Assembly: GCA_024235915.1 (NCBI GenBank)
Contig: JACKLO010000029.1
Span: forward strand, 1-43,944
Source of the DNA: Burkholderiaceae bacterium
GTDB taxonomy: Bacteria; Pseudomonadota; Gammaproteobacteria; Burkholderiales; Burkholderiaceae_C
Length of the DNA stretch: 43,944 nt
Direction of reading: 5' to 3'
Part shown: positions 15,985 to 23,720 of the stretch, piece after piece
Position numbering within the stretch: the stretch's first letter is position 1
Layout of the letters: each line of letters begins with the position of its first letter
The notes under the pieces: generated by a model
What the model saw: the letters and a program-made list of their open reading frames with translations, nothing else
Told to the model about the DNA's origin: nothing
The model's database searches: none
Made by a program: the position numbers and the translations under genes

Positions 15985-17094
15985 TCACTGCGGCCGGAAG
16001 GCGAAGAGCCCACCTCCACGGGTGGCCACCAGCAGCGTGGTGCCGGACAGCACGGGCATGCCGACCACGGGCGTGCCGTCGGTGCTCAGGCGCAGCTGGG
16101 TCGAGCCGTCCTGGCGTGACAGGAAATGCACCTGGCCTTCCAGGTCGCCCACGACTGCCACACTGCCGGCCAGCAGCGGCCCGCTCGGTTCGCGGTGCAG
16201 CAGCAGCGTCTGTGTCCAGGCCACCTCCCCGGTGGCCGTGCGCCAGGCGGTCAGGCGGCCGGTGGCGTCGGTGCCCAGCAGCAGTTCGGCGTCACCGCCG
16301 AGTGCCGTGGCACCGGCCGAGGGGCGACTCCACTGCAGCACACCACGGCGCGCATCCACGCAGCCCACGGCAGACTGGAAGGCGCGTGCGCAGACCGTGT
16401 CCCCGATCCGCAGCGCCGGGCCGACCAGGTCGGCCAGCCGCTCGACCTCGTTGGTGCCACGAGGCGTGGCCAAGGCCGATTCCCAGCGCAGGCTGCCCCG
16501 CAATGGATCCAGCGCCGCCAGCCGCGGGCCCTGGCCCACCAGCAGTTGGTCGCCAAAGGGCGCAATCACGCCGGCCTGACCGAGCGTCAGCGGCTCACCC
16601 GGGCGCTGGTAGGTCCACAGTGGCCGGCCATCGAGCGCATCGAAGGCCATCACCACGCGGTCAAGGCGCATCACGAAGACGCGCTCACCGGCCACCAGCG
16701 GCGCCGTCTGCACGCCCACCGGCAGCCGCTTGCGCCAGCGTTCGGCACCGGCTTCGAAGACCACCAGTTCGTTGTCCCGCGTGACGACGCTGGCAAACCG
16801 CCCGTCGAAACCGACGCCGGCACTCAGGGCCTTGCCGGCCTGGGCACGCCAGAGCTCGCGACCGCTGCCCGGCTCCAACGCCAGCACGGTGCCGTCACGG
16901 CCAGCGGCCACGAAGGCATCCGCGCGGGCCGCGATCTGCAACGGGAAATCAATGCCCTCGAGCTTGGCCTGCCAGACCAGGCTGCCCGCGATGGCGGGCG
17001 TGTACGAGGCCAGCGGTGTCGGGTCCGGCCTCGGCGTCGAGCAGCCTGTCAGCACCAGCGCCGCCGCGACGGCAGCCACGAACAACTGCTTCAT
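15985..17094 (-). CDS. bamB: Outer membrane assembly lipoprotein BamB
   Basis: BamB is a beta-propeller lipoprotein of the BAM complex that helps insert beta-barrel proteins in the outer membrane. From ATG 17094 it is 369 residues. The signal peptide MKQLFVAAVAAALVLTGC ends in a lipobox with Cys18. The rest shows repeated PQQ-type propeller blades (DGTVLALEPGSGRELWRAQA, DALDGRPLWTYQRPGEPL, DARRGVLQWSRP, TATGEVAWTQTL). Its ATG overlaps the yfgM stop in an ATGA, so the two are translationally coupled. The longer frame to 17202 has no signal peptide and was rejected. Confidence 0.96.
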   Translation of the reverse strand: MKQLFVAAVAAALVLTGCSTPRPDPTPLASYTPAIAGSLVWQAKLEGIDFPLQIAARADAFVAAGRDGTVLALEPGSGRELWRAQAGKALSAGVGFDGRFASVVTRDNELVVFEAGAERWRKRLPVGVQTAPLVAGERVFVMRLDRVVMAFDALDGRPLWTYQRPGEPLTLGQAGVIAPFGDQLLVGQGPRLAALDPLRGSLRWESALATPRGTNEVERLADLVGPALRIGDTVCARAFQSAVGCVDARRGVLQWSRPSAGATALGGDAELLLGTDATGRLTAWRTATGEVAWTQTLLLHREPSGPLLAGSVAVVGDLEGQVHFLSRQDGSTQLRLSTDGTPVVGMPVLSGTTLLVATRGGGLFAFRPQ

Positions 17095-17753
17095 CGGGCG
17101 GCCCCGGACGCGGCCGGGGCGGCGCCCACGGCAGTGAGCTTGGCCTCGACCAGGCGGCGGTATTCCTGCCGGTCCGTCAAGCCGTCCCAGGCCTGACGCC
17201 ATGCCACCTGAGCTTCATCCGTCTTGCCCTGCGCCGCCAGCACATCACCGCGACGATCGGCCGCCAGCGGCGCCAGGCCCGGCACTGCGGCGCCTTCGAG
17301 CTGCTTGAGCGCGTCGTCGTACTGCTTGGCGTCCAGCAACAGACCCGCCAGACGCAGACGGGCCAGGGCTTTCAGGGCGTCGTCGGCAGCGTTGTCCGCG
17401 GCCCAGGTCAGCGTGGCCTTGGCCGCATCCGCCTGGCCGGCCTCGGCCTGGACCTTGGCCGCCAGCAAGGCGCCCTGTGCCGCATAGGGCGTGCGGCCGA
17501 ACTTGTCGCGCAGGTCGGCAAAGCGGCTGGCGATGCGGTCCGCTTCCTTGGCCTGCGCACTGCGCTCCAGCGCGTCGTACAGCGCCGCAGCCTTCACGGC
17601 CTGGTCACGCTGGTACCACTGCCAGCCGTTCCAGGCGGCAAAGGCGCCCAGCGCAAGGATGAGCACCCAGGTGATCAGGTTGCCGTACTGGTTCCAGAAC
17701 GCCTTGAGCTGGTCGAGCTGTTCCTGCTCCTGCAGGTCGAGTTGTGTGGCCAT
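17091..17753 (-). CDS. yfgM: YfgM family tetratricopeptide membrane protein
   Basis: YfgM is an inner-membrane anchored periplasmic protein linked to the SecYEG translocon and the chaperone network. The 220 residues have a short cytoplasmic N terminus (MATQLDLQEQEQLDQLKAFW) and one transmembrane segment at about 26-45. A helical TPR-like periplasmic domain rich in Ala and Leu follows, with repeats such as AAKVQAEAGQADAAKATLTW and LLLDAKQYDDALKQLEGA. It lies between hisS and bamB, the usual place for this family, and overlaps bamB by 4 bases. Confidence 0.93.
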   Translation of the reverse strand: MATQLDLQEQEQLDQLKAFWNQYGNLITWVLILALGAFAAWNGWQWYQRDQAVKAAALYDALERSAQAKEADRIASRFADLRDKFGRTPYAAQGALLAAKVQAEAGQADAAKATLTWAADNAADDALKALARLRLAGLLLDAKQYDDALKQLEGAAVPGLAPLAADRRGDVLAAQGKTDEAQVAWRQAWDGLTDRQEYRRLVEAKLTAVGAAPAASGAAR

Positions 17754-17779
17754 GGTGACGGGTCGAAGAGAGCCGGGGA

Positions 17780-19054
17780 TTATGCGTTGCGCAGGCTGGT
17801 GGCCCAGGCGGCGGGGTCGGCGAGCGCGCGGCTGACCTGTTCGGCCGCCGCATCGCGCAGCGGCTTGATGGCGACTTCGCCGCGGGCGAGTTCGTCGCTG
17901 CCGAAGATCAGGGCGTGGCGGGCACCGGAACCGTCGGCCTTCTTGAACTGCGACTTCATGCTGCCGCCGCCCGCGTGCAGTTGCACCGCCACACCCGCGG
18001 CGCGCAGCGCTTCCACAGTGCGCACAGCCACCGGCATCGCCGTCGCGTCCGGCACGATGGCGTAGGCATCGGGCACGGGCGCTGGCGGCGCACTGCCGAC
18101 CTGCTGCACCAGGTCGAGCACACGCTCGATGCCCATGCCCCAGCCGATGCCGGGCGCCGGCTTGCCGCCCACCAGTTCCATCAGGCCGTCATAGCGGCCG
18201 CCGCCGCAGATCGTGCCCTGGGCACCCAGCAGGTCGGTCACCCACTCGAAGACCGTGAGGTTGTAGTAGTCCATGCCGCGCACCAGGCGCGGATTCACGC
18301 GGTAGGGCTGTCCGGCAGCGTCGAGCATGGCCTTGAGCGCATCGAAGTGCTTCAGCGACGCCTCGCCCAGGTAGTTCATCAGCTGCGGCGCCGCTTCGAC
18401 CAGCGGTTGCATGGCCGGGTTCTTGGTGTCCAGGATGCGCAGCGGGTTGCTGTGCAGGCGGCGCTGGGCGTCGGTGTCCAACTGGTCTCGATGGGCCTCG
18501 AAGTGGGCGATCAGCGCGGCGCGGTGCGCACGCCGCTCGTCGGGCTGACCCAGGCTGTTGATGTCCAGCCGCACCTCGCCCAGCCCCAGATCACGCCAGA
18601 GTGCGCGGCACATCAGGATGACTTCGGCATCGACCTCCGGGCCGGCATAGCCCAAGGCCTCCACCCCCACCTGGTGGAACTGACGGTAGCGGCCACGCTG
18701 CGGCCGCTCGTGGCGGAACATCGGGCCGACATAGAACAGGCGCTTCCCGCCGTCGTAGAGCGCGTTGTGCTCGACCATGGCACGCACCACGCCGGCGGTG
18801 CCTTCCGGCCGCAGCGTCAGCGGGTCGCCGTTCATGCTGTCGACGAAGGAGTACATCTCCTTCTCGACGATGTCCGTCACCTCACCCAGCCCACGCACGA
18901 ACAGCGGCGTGTGTTCGACGATGGGCGTGCGCACGAACTGGTAGGCGTAGCGGCGCATCAGCGCACGCACGGTGTCTTCGAACCATTCCCAGCGCGCCGA
19001 GTCCGGCGGCAGGAGGTCGTTCATGCCCTTGACGGCACGGATGGGTTCAGCCAT
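17780..19054 (-). CDS. hisS: Histidyl-tRNA synthetase
   Basis: A class II synthetase that charges tRNA-His. The 424-residue length is standard. It starts with MAEPIRAVKGMNDLLPPDSA. Motif 2 is in GPMFRHERPQRGRYRQFHQV, and the histidine-specific blocks are LVRGMDYYNLTVFEW and GGGRYDGLMELVGGKPAPG. Motif 3 is IGWGMGIERVLDL. The anticodon-binding domain follows (about 325-420), with ALIFGSDELARGEVAIKPL. It follows ispG by 34 bases. It is a true synthetase and distinct from hisZ in the same window. Confidence 0.97.
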   Translation of the reverse strand: MAEPIRAVKGMNDLLPPDSARWEWFEDTVRALMRRYAYQFVRTPIVEHTPLFVRGLGEVTDIVEKEMYSFVDSMNGDPLTLRPEGTAGVVRAMVEHNALYDGGKRLFYVGPMFRHERPQRGRYRQFHQVGVEALGYAGPEVDAEVILMCRALWRDLGLGEVRLDINSLGQPDERRAHRAALIAHFEAHRDQLDTDAQRRLHSNPLRILDTKNPAMQPLVEAAPQLMNYLGEASLKHFDALKAMLDAAGQPYRVNPRLVRGMDYYNLTVFEWVTDLLGAQGTICGGGRYDGLMELVGGKPAPGIGWGMGIERVLDLVQQVGSAPPAPVPDAYAIVPDATAMPVAVRTVEALRAAGVAVQLHAGGGSMKSQFKKADGSGARHALIFGSDELARGEVAIKPLRDAAAEQVSRALADPAAWATSLRNA

Positions 19055-19088
19055 GGAGATTCTCAGAGGCGCCGAGGCGCCCGATGGT

Positions 19089-20348
19089 TCAGGCCGCGGC
19101 GCCGAAGCGACGCTCGATGTAGTCCTCGACGATGCGATGGAACTCGGTGGCGATGCCGTCGCCGCGCAGCGTCATGGCCTTCTGGCCGTCGATGAACACC
19201 GGTGCGGCGGGCGCCTCACCGGTGCCTGGCAGGCTGATGCCGATGTCGGCGTGCTTGCTTTCACCGGGACCGTTGACGATGCAGCCCATCACCGCCACCT
19301 TGAGGTTCTCGACCCCTGGGTAGCGCGACTTCCACACCGGCATCTGCTCGCGCAGGAAATCGTCGATCTGCTTGGCCAGTTCCTGGAAGGTGGTGCTGGT
19401 CGTGCGGCCGCAGCCCGGGCAGGCGGTGACACTGGGGTTGAAGCTGCGGAAACCCAGAGACTGCAGGATCTCCAGCGCCACCACCACCTCCTGCGTGCGC
19501 GCCTCGCCGGGCTGTGGCGTCAGGCTCACGCGGATGGTGTCGCCGATGCCTTCCTGCAGCAGCACCGCAAGTGCCGCGCTTGAGGCCACCGTGCCCTTGG
19601 TGCCCATGCCGGCTTCGGTGAGGCCCAGGTGCAGCGGGTAGTCGCAGCGCGCCGCCAGACCGCGGTAGACGGCGATCAGGTCGCGCACGCCGCTGACCTT
19701 GCAGCTGATGATGATCTGCTCCGGCGCCATGCCCAGTTCGCGGGCGTAGCTGGCCGAACCCAGGGCCGATTCGATCAGCGCCTGGTACATCACCTGCTGC
19801 GCGTCCCAGGGCTGGGCGCGCTGCGCATTGGCGTCCATCAGCGTCGCTAGCAACTCCTGGTCCAGGCTGCCCCAGTTGACGCCGATGCGCACGACCTTGT
19901 CGTGCTTCAGCGCGGCCTCCACCATCATCGCGAACTGGCGATCCTTCTTGTCGCCCTTGCCCACGTTGCCCGGGTTGATGCGGTACTTCGACAGTGCCTG
20001 CGCCATCGCCGGGTGCTCGGTCAGCAGGCGGTGGCCGTTGTAGTGGAAGTCGCCGATCAGGGGCACGTCGATGCCCATGCGGTCGAGCTGCTCGCGGATG
20101 TGAGGCACGGCTTCGGCCGCCTCGGGGGTGTTGACGGTGATGCGCACCATCTCCGAGCCGGCGATCGCCAGTTCCTTGACCTGGATGGCGGTGCCGATGA
20201 CGTCCACCGTGTCGGTGTTGGTCATGCTCTGCACGCGCACCGGCGCATCGCCGCCGATGGTCACCACGCGGCTGCCCCAGACCACGCGGGCCTGACGGCT
20301 GCGTCGCGGCAGCGGGTCGGCATGCGCCACCAGCAAGTCTTCGCTCAT
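19089..20348 (-). CDS. ispG: 4-hydroxy-3-methylbut-2-enyl diphosphate synthase IspG (GcpE)
   Basis: IspG catalyses the penultimate step of the MEP isoprenoid pathway with a 4Fe-4S cluster. The 419 residues begin with a short extension, then the TIM-barrel (VWGSRVVTIGGDAPVRVQSM, NTPEAAEAVPHIREQLDRMG, RINPGNVGKGDKKDRQFAMM). The cluster cysteines are C310 and C313 (TACPGCGRTTST) and C356 (VMGCIVNGPGESKHADIGIS). The longer spacing between barrel and cluster domain matches the gamma/beta-proteobacterial form. It lies 10 bases downstream of rodZ and 34 upstream of hisS, so all three are probably in one transcript. Confidence 0.97.
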   Translation of the reverse strand: MSEDLLVAHADPLPRRSRQARVVWGSRVVTIGGDAPVRVQSMTNTDTVDVIGTAIQVKELAIAGSEMVRITVNTPEAAEAVPHIREQLDRMGIDVPLIGDFHYNGHRLLTEHPAMAQALSKYRINPGNVGKGDKKDRQFAMMVEAALKHDKVVRIGVNWGSLDQELLATLMDANAQRAQPWDAQQVMYQALIESALGSASYARELGMAPEQIIISCKVSGVRDLIAVYRGLAARCDYPLHLGLTEAGMGTKGTVASSAALAVLLQEGIGDTIRVSLTPQPGEARTQEVVVALEILQSLGFRSFNPSVTACPGCGRTTSTTFQELAKQIDDFLREQMPVWKSRYPGVENLKVAVMGCIVNGPGESKHADIGISLPGTGEAPAAPVFIDGQKAMTLRGDGIATEFHRIVEDYIERRFGAAA

Positions 20349-20358
20349 CGGGCCCTCA

Positions 20359-21243
20359 TCACTTCAGTTCGAGACGCGCGACGTTGGTGGTGCCCACCGG
20401 CACCAGGGTGACGGGGTGTCCACGGAACGTCACCGCCGTGGCCGCGGCGTTGCCAATCACCACCCGCAACGGCAGCGCACCCTCAAGGGTCACGGCCTCG
20501 CCTGGCGCCACCACCCGCGAGAGCAGCGAACGGCCTTGGGCATCGACCACCTCGATCCAGCTCTCGGCCGTGGTGCGCACGCTCAGCGGCCCCGCGGCGG
20601 TCGCGGCGGGCGGGGACGCCAATACGGCGCTCACCACCTGGGACGCGGCTGACGCCGCCGACGCCGCGACGGACGCCGCCTCTTCCATCAGTGCGGCCAC
20701 CGCCACGGGCGCAGAGGCCATGGCCGCCGCCGCAGACGCTGGCTCGGCAGGCGGGAACATCGGCAGTGCTTCTGACGCCGCAGGTGCAGGAGCGATAGGG
20801 GCCGGCACGGCAGCGCTCCGGGGCCAGAACCAGAGCACGGCAGCCCCCAGCAGCAGCAGTAGCACCACCACCAGCGCCGGATGTCGCAGCACCGCCACCG
20901 GCGCCACATCGTGGGCCGAGGGCTTGTCTCGGAACGGCGTGTTGAGCCCGGCGGAGACCTGCTCAAGTCCGGCGCCGGCCCCGCGCGGCAACAGCGCCAG
21001 CACCGGCGCGGCGTCGATCTTCAGCGCGCGGCAGACGGTCTGCGCCAGGGCCCGTGCAAAGGTGGCATCCGGCAATTCGTCCAGGCGGTCGCGTTCCAGC
21101 GCCTCCAGCTTGCGCTGCGGCACCTTCAGGTTGGCCGCCAGCATGGCGATGTGCAGCCCCTGCGCCTCGCGGGCCTGGCGCAGCAGCATGCCTGCGGTGG
21201 GGGGCGCCGGAGCGGCCGGGGGCGGGGCGACCTCGTCAGCCAT
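20359..21243 (-). CDS. rodZ: RodZ-like cytoskeletal protein (HTH plus DUF4115)
   Basis: RodZ links the MreB cytoskeleton to cell-wall synthesis. The 294 residues show an N-terminal Xre-type helix-turn-helix (about 19-85: LLRQAREAQGLHIAMLAANL, VPQRKLEALERDRLDELPDA) and a transmembrane segment (about 122-140, PALVVVLLLLLGAAVLWFW). A long Ala/Pro/Ser-rich periplasmic linker (143-225) and a C-terminal DUF4115 beta domain (SWIEVVDAQGRSLLSRVVAP) follow. ATG 21243 was chosen because it overlaps the pilW stop by 8 bases and the HTH starts soon after; the longer frame reads back through pilW. It sits next to ispG as in many proteobacteria. Confidence 0.9.
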   Translation of the reverse strand: MADEVAPPPAAPAPPTAGMLLRQAREAQGLHIAMLAANLKVPQRKLEALERDRLDELPDATFARALAQTVCRALKIDAAPVLALLPRGAGAGLEQVSAGLNTPFRDKPSAHDVAPVAVLRHPALVVVLLLLLGAAVLWFWPRSAAVPAPIAPAPAASEALPMFPPAEPASAAAAMASAPVAVAALMEEAASVAASAASAASQVVSAVLASPPAATAAGPLSVRTTAESWIEVVDAQGRSLLSRVVAPGEAVTLEGALPLRVVIGNAAATAVTFRGHPVTLVPVGTTNVARLELK

Positions 21244-22054
21244 CGAAGCGGCCCTGTTCGAAACGCAAGGCTTCCGCGCTCTGCGGGAACCGGCGGCGGA
21301 GCTCGTCGCCCAAGGTGCGCGCACCGACGATGTTGCCCAGTCGGTGTTCCACCCTCGCGGCCAACCACAGCGTCTGGGCGTTCGACGTGGCCGGCTGTTC
21401 GTTGAGGCGGCGCAGGTAGAAGCGTGCGCGCTCCAGTTCACCCAGGCCGAAGAGCACTTCCGCCAGATTGAACGCCGTGCCGGGGTTCGTCGGGTCCATC
21501 TCGTAGGACCGCGTCAGCGTGCGCTCGGCCGCTGCCACCCGGCCAGCACGCGCCTCGCACAGGCCTTTGGCCAACAGCGAGCGTGCTGCGTCCCGGTATT
21601 GAGGCTGCGCAATGGCGGCGTCGAAGCGCGCGAAGGCCTCGTCCCACCGTTGCAACTGGCACAGGTACCAGCCGTAGTTGTGCAATGTGTCGGCGTTGGC
21701 CGGCTCCAGCTGCAGCGCACGCTGGAAACTTTCGTCGGCCAGCGCCGGCTTGTTCAGGCTGGCGTAGATCAGCCCGCGCAACGCGTAGGCCTCGGCGATG
21801 TCCGGGCGCGCGGCGATGGCCTGCTTGACCTCGTCCAGCGCCGTCTCCGGCTGGCCGCGCGAGAAGTAGCCCGACGCCAGCTCCAGCCGCAGGCGGGCAC
21901 GCCGGTCGGCTTCGGTCATGTCCGACGCCGTGCGGAGATCGGTGCCGGCCGTGGGCGTGGTGCAGGCCGAGAGCAGGCCCGCGGTGATCAACAGCAGACA
22001 CGCCACAGTTCGGCCCATGCCGGCCGCCAGACCGATGCTCCGCGCGCCCTTCAC
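21236..22054 (-). CDS. pilW: Type IV pilus biogenesis/stability lipoprotein PilW (PilF)
   Basis: PilW is an outer-membrane TPR lipoprotein that helps the pilus secretin assemble. The 272 residues start with a signal peptide ending in the lipobox LLSAC (Cys31). Several TPR units follow (LELASGYFSRGQPETALDEV, YALRGLIYASLNKPALADES, ADTLHNYGWYLCQLQRWDEA, FNLAEVLFGLGELERARFYL). The start is GTG 22054, overlapping the rlmN stop as GTGA, which supports translational coupling; an internal ATG at codon 13 is also possible. Its place between rlmN and rodZ is the standard one. Confidence 0.92.
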   Translation of the reverse strand: MKGARSIGLAAGMGRTVACLLLITAGLLSACTTPTAGTDLRTASDMTEADRRARLRLELASGYFSRGQPETALDEVKQAIAARPDIAEAYALRGLIYASLNKPALADESFQRALQLEPANADTLHNYGWYLCQLQRWDEAFARFDAAIAQPQYRDAARSLLAKGLCEARAGRVAAAERTLTRSYEMDPTNPGTAFNLAEVLFGLGELERARFYLRRLNEQPATSNAQTLWLAARVEHRLGNIVGARTLGDELRRRFPQSAEALRFEQGRFDG

Positions 22055-23178
22055 CGCTCCGCCCCGGCCGGCGCGATGTTCACCACGCGCCGCGAGGCCA
22101 GACGCTCGCGCGCGTTCGTGCGGTCCAGCACCTCACCGGCCAGCTGGCCACAGGCGGCGTCGATGTCGTCACCGCGCGTCTTGCGGATGGTGGTCACAAA
22201 ACCGGCCTCCTGCAGCACGCGCTGGAAGGCGCGCACCCGCTCCGTGCCCGAGCGCTTGAGGCCGGACGCCGGGAACGGATTGAACGGGATCAGGTTGAAC
22301 TTGGCCGGCACACGTTCGCGCTTCATCAGCGCCACCAGTGTGCGGGCCTGCTCGTCGCTGTCATTGACGCCGTCGAGCATGCAGTACTCGAACATGATGA
22401 AGTCGCGCGGCGCCGCCCCCATGTAGTCACGGCAAGCGGCCATCAGTTCGGCGATCGGGTACTTGCGGTTCAGCGGCACCAGTTCATCGCGCAGCGCGTC
22501 GTCCGGCGCGTGCAGCGACACGGCCAGCGCCACCGGGCAATCGCTGCGCAGCCGTTCGATCATCGGCACGACGCCACTGGTGGACACCGTGACACGGCGC
22601 CGCGACAACCCGTACGCATGGTCATTGAGCATCACGCGCAGCGCAGGCACCAGGGCGGCGTAGTTCTGCAGTGGCTCGCCCATGCCCATCATCACCACGT
22701 TGTCGATGACGCGCTCGGTGGGCGCCAGGCCGAAACGCTGGTGCAGCCGGTGTTCGGCATGCCACAACTGGGCCAGGATCTCGCCGGTGGCAAGGTTGCG
22801 GCTGAAGCCCTGGTGGCCGGTGGAGCAGAAGCGGCAGCCCACGGCACAGCCGGCCTGCGACGACACGCACAAGGTGCCGCGGTCTTCCTCGGGGATGAAG
22901 ACCGTCTCGACGGCATTACCACCGCCGACGTCGAACAGCCACTTGATGGTGCCGTCGGCCGACGCATGTTCCGACAGCACGGGCAGCGACCGAACCTCGG
23001 CCACGCCTGCAAGCTTGGCACGCAGGCTTTTCGCGAGGTCGGTCATCGCGTCGAAATCCGACGCGCCCTTCTGGTGGATCCAGCGGAAGAGTTGCTGGGC
23101 GCGGAAGCGCTTTTCGCCCAGGCTGTCGCAGTAGGCGGTCAGGCCCTCGAGGTCGAAGTCGAGCAGGTTGACCGCCAT
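22051..23178 (-). CDS. rlmN: Dual-specificity 23S rRNA/tRNA (adenine-C2) methyltransferase RlmN
   Basis: RlmN is a radical-SAM enzyme that methylates C2 of A2503 in 23S rRNA and of A37 in some tRNAs. The 375-residue length is standard. The N-terminal RNA-binding domain (about 1-75) has RAQQLFRWIHQKGASDFDAM. The radical-SAM cluster motif CAVGCRFC has Cys 111, 115 and 118. Further blocks are MMGMGEPLQNY, RRRVTVSTSGVVP and VALAVSLHAPDD. A cysteine near the C terminus (IDAACGQLAGE) fits the second catalytic cysteine of the ping-pong mechanism. It lies 25 bases after ndk. Confidence 0.97.
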   Translation of the reverse strand: MAVNLLDFDLEGLTAYCDSLGEKRFRAQQLFRWIHQKGASDFDAMTDLAKSLRAKLAGVAEVRSLPVLSEHASADGTIKWLFDVGGGNAVETVFIPEEDRGTLCVSSQAGCAVGCRFCSTGHQGFSRNLATGEILAQLWHAEHRLHQRFGLAPTERVIDNVVMMGMGEPLQNYAALVPALRVMLNDHAYGLSRRRVTVSTSGVVPMIERLRSDCPVALAVSLHAPDDALRDELVPLNRKYPIAELMAACRDYMGAAPRDFIMFEYCMLDGVNDSDEQARTLVALMKRERVPAKFNLIPFNPFPASGLKRSGTERVRAFQRVLQEAGFVTTIRKTRGDDIDAACGQLAGEVLDRTNARERLASRRVVNIAPAGAER

Positions 23179-23203
23179 GACCGCCGCAGCCCGCGTCGCC
23201 TCG

Positions 23204-23629
23204 TCAGCGCGAGTAGACGTTCATGCCCGGGAAGAAGAAGCCCACTTCCACGGCGGCCGTTTCCGGGGCGTCGGAACCATGCACCGCATTGGCGTCGATG
23301 CTGTCGGCGAAGTCGGCGCGGATGGTGCCCTTGTCGGCCTTCTTCGGGTCGGTGGCGCCCATCAGCTCACGGTTCTTCGCGATGGCGCTCTCGCCCTCGA
23401 GCACCTGGATCATCACCGGGCCCGAGACCATGAAGTCCACCAGGTCCTTGAAGAAGGGGCGCGTCTTGTGCACGGCGTAGAAGGCCTCGGCCTCGCCACG
23501 CGACAGATGGGCCATCTTGGCGGCCACGATCTTCAGCCCGGCGCCCTCGAAGCGCGCATAGATCTGTCCGATCACGTTCTTCGCCACGGCATCGGGCTTG
23601 ATGATCGACAGGGTACGTTCGACGGCCAT
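23204..23629 (-). CDS. ndk: Nucleoside diphosphate kinase
   Basis: Ndk balances nucleoside triphosphate pools by phosphate exchange through a phosphohistidine. All 141 residues match the family: MAVERTLSIIKPDAVAKNVI at the start, FEGAGLKIVAAKMAHLSR and FYAVHKTRPFFKDLVDFMVS. The active-site histidine is in NAVHGSDAPETA (NxxHGSD). A CAGGAGAG ribosome site lies ahead of the ATG, and a TACAAT box upstream may start a new transcript running into rlmN and pilW. Confidence 0.98.
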   Translation of the reverse strand: MAVERTLSIIKPDAVAKNVIGQIYARFEGAGLKIVAAKMAHLSRGEAEAFYAVHKTRPFFKDLVDFMVSGPVMIQVLEGESAIAKNRELMGATDPKKADKGTIRADFADSIDANAVHGSDAPETAAVEVGFFFPGMNVYSR

Positions 23630-23668
23630 GAAAAGCTCTCCTGAAACAAGGACTTGGCAAAACAGCGA

Positions 23669-23674
23669 ATTGTA
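23669..23674 (-). promoter_or_regulatory. Possible -10 box for ndk
   Basis: TACAAT (minus strand, 5 of 6) lies about 40 bases before the ndk ATG, in the 91-base gap after rluB. A -35 match is poor (CGGCTC at 23692-23697). Confidence 0.4.
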
Positions 23675-23720
23675 GCGCGGCGGCCCTTCGCGAGCCGCAC
23701 CGTGGGGCCGTCAGGCGCCG

